This document shows, piece after piece, positions 63,602-64,000 of a stretch of DNA of 64,000 nt (within the stretch, counting starts at the first letter, position 1; each line of letters opens with the position of its first letter). This DNA comes from Fasciolopsis buskii (taxonomy: Eukaryota > Platyhelminthes > Trematoda > Plagiorchiida > Fasciolidae). The position numbers and the translations under genes are program-made. The notes below the pieces were generated by a model, which did no database searches, was not told where the DNA came from, and saw only the letters and a list, made by a program, of their open reading frames with translations. The DNA lies in contig LUCM01010404.1 in the NCBI GenBank assembly GCA_008360955.1, positions 79,369 through 143,368 on the forward strand, read 5' to 3'.

Positions 63602-64000
63602 TTAGAGCCTGGGGTTGTGAGTATGGAATCTAGTGTCTCCCTCGTTTTTACGCTTGTCTTTGTTTGTTCCCACTATCGGAAGTTCAATGTTTGTTAATTG
63701 AGTGCCCCTAATCTGTGTCGGGCATTCGTACCTCCTACCTCTCCCTCTGTATGGTTCGTTATTTTCGCTAGTCTCCGTTGCACGTTTCCATCTCTTAGGT
63801 AAAATCGAATTATTGATCCGATCATTTGAATCCTCCAGGATCCCTAAACATGGCGATCTTTTCCTCCACTGGTCATCCTTAATCCCGGTTCCCATTGGCA
63901 TGGTTGCATTACTTAGCAACTTCCATGTCATACCCGTGACTGCTTTAGACACTGAGCTAGTCGTGAGCCATACTGATCTGCCGAATCGGAAACAGAATTC
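63602..64000 (-). CDS. Open frame running off the window end, possible exon
   Basis: On the minus strand the frame is open from the window edge (64000) to a stop at 63604-63602, about 132 codons. The product is hydrophilic and basic (KRWKRATETSENNEPYRGRG within it) with no membrane span and no recognised domain. It is truncated by the edge. The plus strand has several stops here. It could be an exon, a piece of a mobile element's first protein, or chance. Confidence 0.3.
   Translation of the reverse strand, partial: EFCFRFGRSVWLTTSSVSKAVTGMTWKLLSNATMPMGTGIKDDQWRKRSPCLGILEDSNDRINNSILPKRWKRATETSENNEPYRGRGRRYECPTQIRGTQLTNIELPIVGTNKDKRKNEGDTRFHTHNPRL

Overview
The window reads as repeat-rich, gene-poor animal nuclear DNA. 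No bacterial-style operons, ribosome binding sites or closely packed long frames are present, and no open frame exceeds about 143 codons apart from artefacts across assembly gaps. The repeats are decayed Penelope-like elements (one with a GIY-YIG-like tail), a CR1/Jockey-like LINE, tRNA-derived SINEs and GATA microsatellites. With very short candidate introns (41-66 nt), this best fits a parasitic flatworm (trematode or cestode). That assignment is inference from repeat and intron style, not an identified species.

Layout. 1-37.8 kb is mostly old, degenerate intergenic DNA. It holds a small hairpin (1.6 kb), a decayed Penelope-like reverse transcriptase (2.65-3.68 kb, minus), a tRNA-derived SINE (7.75 kb), a CR1-like LINE with recognisable endonuclease and RT parts (17.4-19.2 kb, minus), a second tRNA-like SINE head (20.7 kb), fragments of two further dispersed families, and a tRNA-Ile-like sequence abutting a SINE (35.6-35.8 kb).

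37.87-40.41 kb holds the best candidate host gene, a chain of seven phase-compatible plus-strand exons encoding a protein with one strong transmembrane segment. One exon is split by a palindromic element flanked by a 13-bp direct repeat. Removing the element and one repeat copy leaves the frame open across the junction. The centre of the element is a 454-bp assembly gap.

40.9-52.8 kb holds two more SINE copies, a less decayed Penelope-like element (47.1-47.8 kb, plus, one internal stop in the readable part) and a 99-bp GATA array. 56.8-57.5 kb is a second gap.

59.30-60.41 kb is the standout feature: a 1.1-kb near-perfect palindrome with 510-bp arms, an 84-nt loop and about 98% arm identity by eye. 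It belongs to the same family as the element in the candidate gene. Arms within a copy resemble each other far more than the two copies resemble each other, so pairing is preserved by matched changes. Either the arms are homogenised, or each palindrome forms anew, or an assembly process makes them. No function could be named for any host gene from sequence alone.
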